Assembly: GCF_020520285.1 (NCBI RefSeq)
Contig: NZ_CP084742.1
Location: 2,666,001-2,730,000 of the forward strand
Source of the DNA: Pseudomonas sp. L5B5
GTDB lineage: Bacteria; Pseudomonadota; Gammaproteobacteria; Pseudomonadales; Pseudomonadaceae
Direction: 5' to 3'
DNA: 64,000 nucleotides
Shown here: piece by piece, positions 62,530-64,000 of the stretch
How positions within the stretch are numbered: position 1 is the stretch's first letter
Layout of the letters: every line of letters begins with the position of its first letter
Program-made: the position numbers and the translations under genes
The notes under the pieces: model-generated
What the model was told of the DNA's origin: nothing
The model's input: the letters and a program-made list of their open reading frames with translations, nothing else
The model's database searches: none

Positions 62530-64000
62530 TCAGAGGCCATTGCCGGAGTGACCAGCGGCAGGCTCCACCTCGCCCGCCTTGCGCGCCACGCCCCGGTTTT
62601 CTACCGCAGGCGCGCTGGCAGCGGCCTTCTCGGCCAAGGCTCGCGCGCGCTGTGCAGCCTTGCCCAACTGCTCCAGCGCCAACAGGTTGCTCTTGCGCAC
62701 GCTGTCGACGAACCCCTGGAACGGCACATCGGTGATACCCACCAGGCCGAAGTGGCCATTTTCACCGTCCAGCAGGCGGCCGGTCACCGGCTGGTCCAGG
62801 TACTGGAACCAGTGCACGCCGACGATGGACGGTTCGCTCAACGCCTGCGTGAGGAAGCTGGCATAGGCCGGCCCCCGTTCCTCCTCGCGAGCCAGTTCGA
62901 TGGGCCCGCCCCAGAGCGGACCACGATCCCTGGAACCGAAACTGAACTCGGTGACCAGCACCGGTTTGTCGAGGCTGCGCAAGTGAGCGAAGTCCTGGCC
63001 ATCCTGGGGCTTGAGCGTGTACATGTTGAAGCTCAGTACATCGCAATACTGGGCACAGGAGGCCACGGCCTCGGGCGTGCTGACGGCAAAACGGCCACCC
63101 AGCAGCAGATGGTTGGGGGCATGCCACTTCAACGAATCGGCAATGGTCTTGAAGTAGGTATCGGCGAAGACCCTTTGGAAATAGCGATAATCGGCTTCGA
63201 TTTCCGGGTGTTCCGGGCTGGGCAGCGGTGCCTCGAAGCCCGGGTCCTCCATCAGTTCCCAAGCCGGCAGGTCGATGCCCCAGGCCTTGGACAAGCCTTG
63301 CTGGTTGCGATACTTGTCGCGCAGCTGCTTGAGGAAGGCCCGCTTGGCCGGAACGTCGGTGGTCAAGCGCAGGGTGCCGTAGGCCAGGGCATAACGCGCC
63401 TTCGGATCGTCCCCCGGGCCGGCCCAGGCCAGTTCGTTGTCGGCAAAATAGCCGATCAACCAGGGATCATCGCGATGATCGCGGGCGGCAATGGCCACGG
63501 CCCGCTCGGTGGCCATGGCGAAGCGCGGATCGAAGGGGTCGGGCATGCCGCCCCACCAGTCGCTGCCGGTGCTGATACTGGCATAGTCGCCCACGATCGA
63601 CAGCGGCAGGGTATAGGGCACCCGGTCGGCTAGCCCGAGGGCTGGCGCGCTCCAGTTGCCGATGGTGTTGAAACCCCAGGCCTGCAACCGATCCAGGGTG
63701 TGGCCGAGCCAGCGTTTTTCATCGAACCCTGTAGCGACGCAAGGGGCCGCCGTCTGGCCCGACTCCGTCGCGGCCGCCGCCGACTCAGGAGCGGCACATG
63801 GCGCGCCATGGGTGCGCTGCAGGTTGGCCCGATAGAAATCGTACCAATGTCCGGCGCTGTAGCCACGGCCCTGGTCGGCACCGTTGCCTCCACGGTTGTC
63901 GCCTTCGCCGTAATAGGCTGCCAGGGGCTCGCCTTGCTGGGGCAAAGCGTTGAACATCCACTCGCGCCCGGTGACATAGGTACGGCTGTTGTCCGACGCC
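62530..64000 (-). CDS. agarase-like glycoside hydrolase (5' end beyond the window)
   Basis: 489 residues of a large TIM-barrel glycoside hydrolase are visible; the frame continues past the right edge (TYVTGREWMFNALPQQ at the edge). Motifs of clan GH-A are IGYFADNELAWAG, with the candidate acid/base glutamate, and LVTEFSFGSRDRGP, with the candidate nucleophile. The phrases resemble beta-agarase and related GH50/GH86-like proteins, but a similar fold is used for beta-galactosidases. The C-terminal end is a basic/alanine-rich tail. The signal peptide cannot be judged because the N-terminus is missing. Confidence 0.75.
   Translation of the reverse strand, partial: ASDNSRTYVTGREWMFNALPQQGEPLAAYYGEGDNRGGNGADQGRGYSAGHWYDFYRANLQRTHGAPCAAPESAAAATESGQTAAPCVATGFDEKRWLGHTLDRLQAWGFNTIGNWSAPALGLADRVPYTLPLSIVGDYASISTGSDWWGGMPDPFDPRFAMATERAVAIAARDHRDDPWLIGYFADNELAWAGPGDDPKARYALAYGTLRLTTDVPAKRAFLKQLRDKYRNQQGLSKAWGIDLPAWELMEDPGFEAPLPSPEHPEIEADYRYFQRVFADTYFKTIADSLKWHAPNHLLLGGRFAVSTPEAVASCAQYCDVLSFNMYTLKPQDGQDFAHLRSLDKPVLVTEFSFGSRDRGPLWGGPIELAREEERGPAYASFLTQALSEPSIVGVHWFQYLDQPVTGRLLDGENGHFGLVGITDVPFQGFVDSVRKSNLLALEQLGKAAQRARALAEKAAASAPAVENRGVARKAGEVEPAAGHSGNGL

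Noticed and set aside
1..64000. tRNA or rRNA genes, integrases, insertion sequences
   Set aside because: I read both strands for tRNA-like cloverleaf ends, transposase motifs and rRNA segments and found none.

Overview
The window is chromosomal DNA from a fluorescent Pseudomonas, most likely the P. fluorescens complex (P. protegens/chlororaphis/fluorescens-like). The evidence is the TtgR/EmhR operator with its divergent ttgABC-type pump, a XenB-type ene-reductase, the pca cluster with PcaR boxes, braCDEFG, olsBA, the CcoM mini-subunit, a GTAGGAGCGAGGCTTGCCCGCGA-type REP doublet, and high GC with dense coding. I saw no tRNA, rRNA, CRISPR array, prophage or transposase gene. Most of it looks like conserved core genome with a few accessory genes.

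Layout. 0-6 kb: an M20 amidohydrolase, a serine hydrolase with a small membrane protein, a short acyl-CoA-dehydrogenase-like protein, the ornithine-lipid genes olsB-olsA, and ACP phosphodiesterase. 6-10 kb: an ArsR-type regulator with three operator-like repeats, an MFS exporter and a XenB-like reductase, then a DMT transporter. 10-16.6 kb: ttgR and the divergent RND pump ttgABC. 16.6-25.6 kb: the protocatechuate/beta-ketoadipate cluster, read on the minus strand as pcaR-(pcaK remnant)-pcaI-pcaJ-pcaF-pcaT-pcaB-pcaD-pcaC. PcaR-type boxes lie upstream of pcaI and pcaR, and an orphan box lies upstream of the dead pcaK. 26-32 kb: a short conserved protein, the phosphate transporter pitA, the 38-aa cbb3 oxidase subunit CcoM, a 53-aa basic protein, and a LysR/RidA/class-V aminotransferase group. 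32-43 kb: rapA, a REP doublet, an MFS carrier, a YkgJ-type cysteine-cluster protein, an MHYT-GGDEF-EAL c-di-GMP enzyme, a beta-hydroxyacid dehydrogenase, and a 726-aa protein with the full set of tubulin/FtsZ nucleotide-binding loops. 43-48.7 kb: the branched-chain amino acid ABC importer braCDEFG. 48.8-51.3 kb: a four-gene bufferin-type RiPP operon (DUF2282 precursor, DUF692/MNIO enzyme, DUF2063 partner, DoxX). 51.5-64 kb: a LysR/atypical SDR pair, a lipoprotein, a COG2509-type flavoprotein, a cysteine-synthase-like PLP enzyme, nhaA, a glycine-zipper lipoprotein, pdxH, an unusual OmpA-type lipoprotein, a class-C beta-lactamase-fold esterase, and a truncated-by-window agarase-like glycoside hydrolase.

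Most worth following up: (1) the lone tubulin/FtsZ-superfamily protein at 40.6-42.8 kb, whose sequence keeps T1, T3, T4, T6 and T7 loop motifs in order but is almost twice the length of FtsZ; (2) the bufferin operon with its four-cysteine precursor; (3) the pcaK pseudogene, which has a nonsense codon, a one-base deletion and loss of its C-terminal half, while the rest of the pathway is intact; (4) repeated operator architectures (PcaR core pairs 19 bp apart, ArsR triple repeat); (5) an OmpA-type lipoprotein combining tryptophan-rich repeats with a histone-H1-like basic tail. All functional names rest on reading motifs and on memory of protein families. No database search was run.
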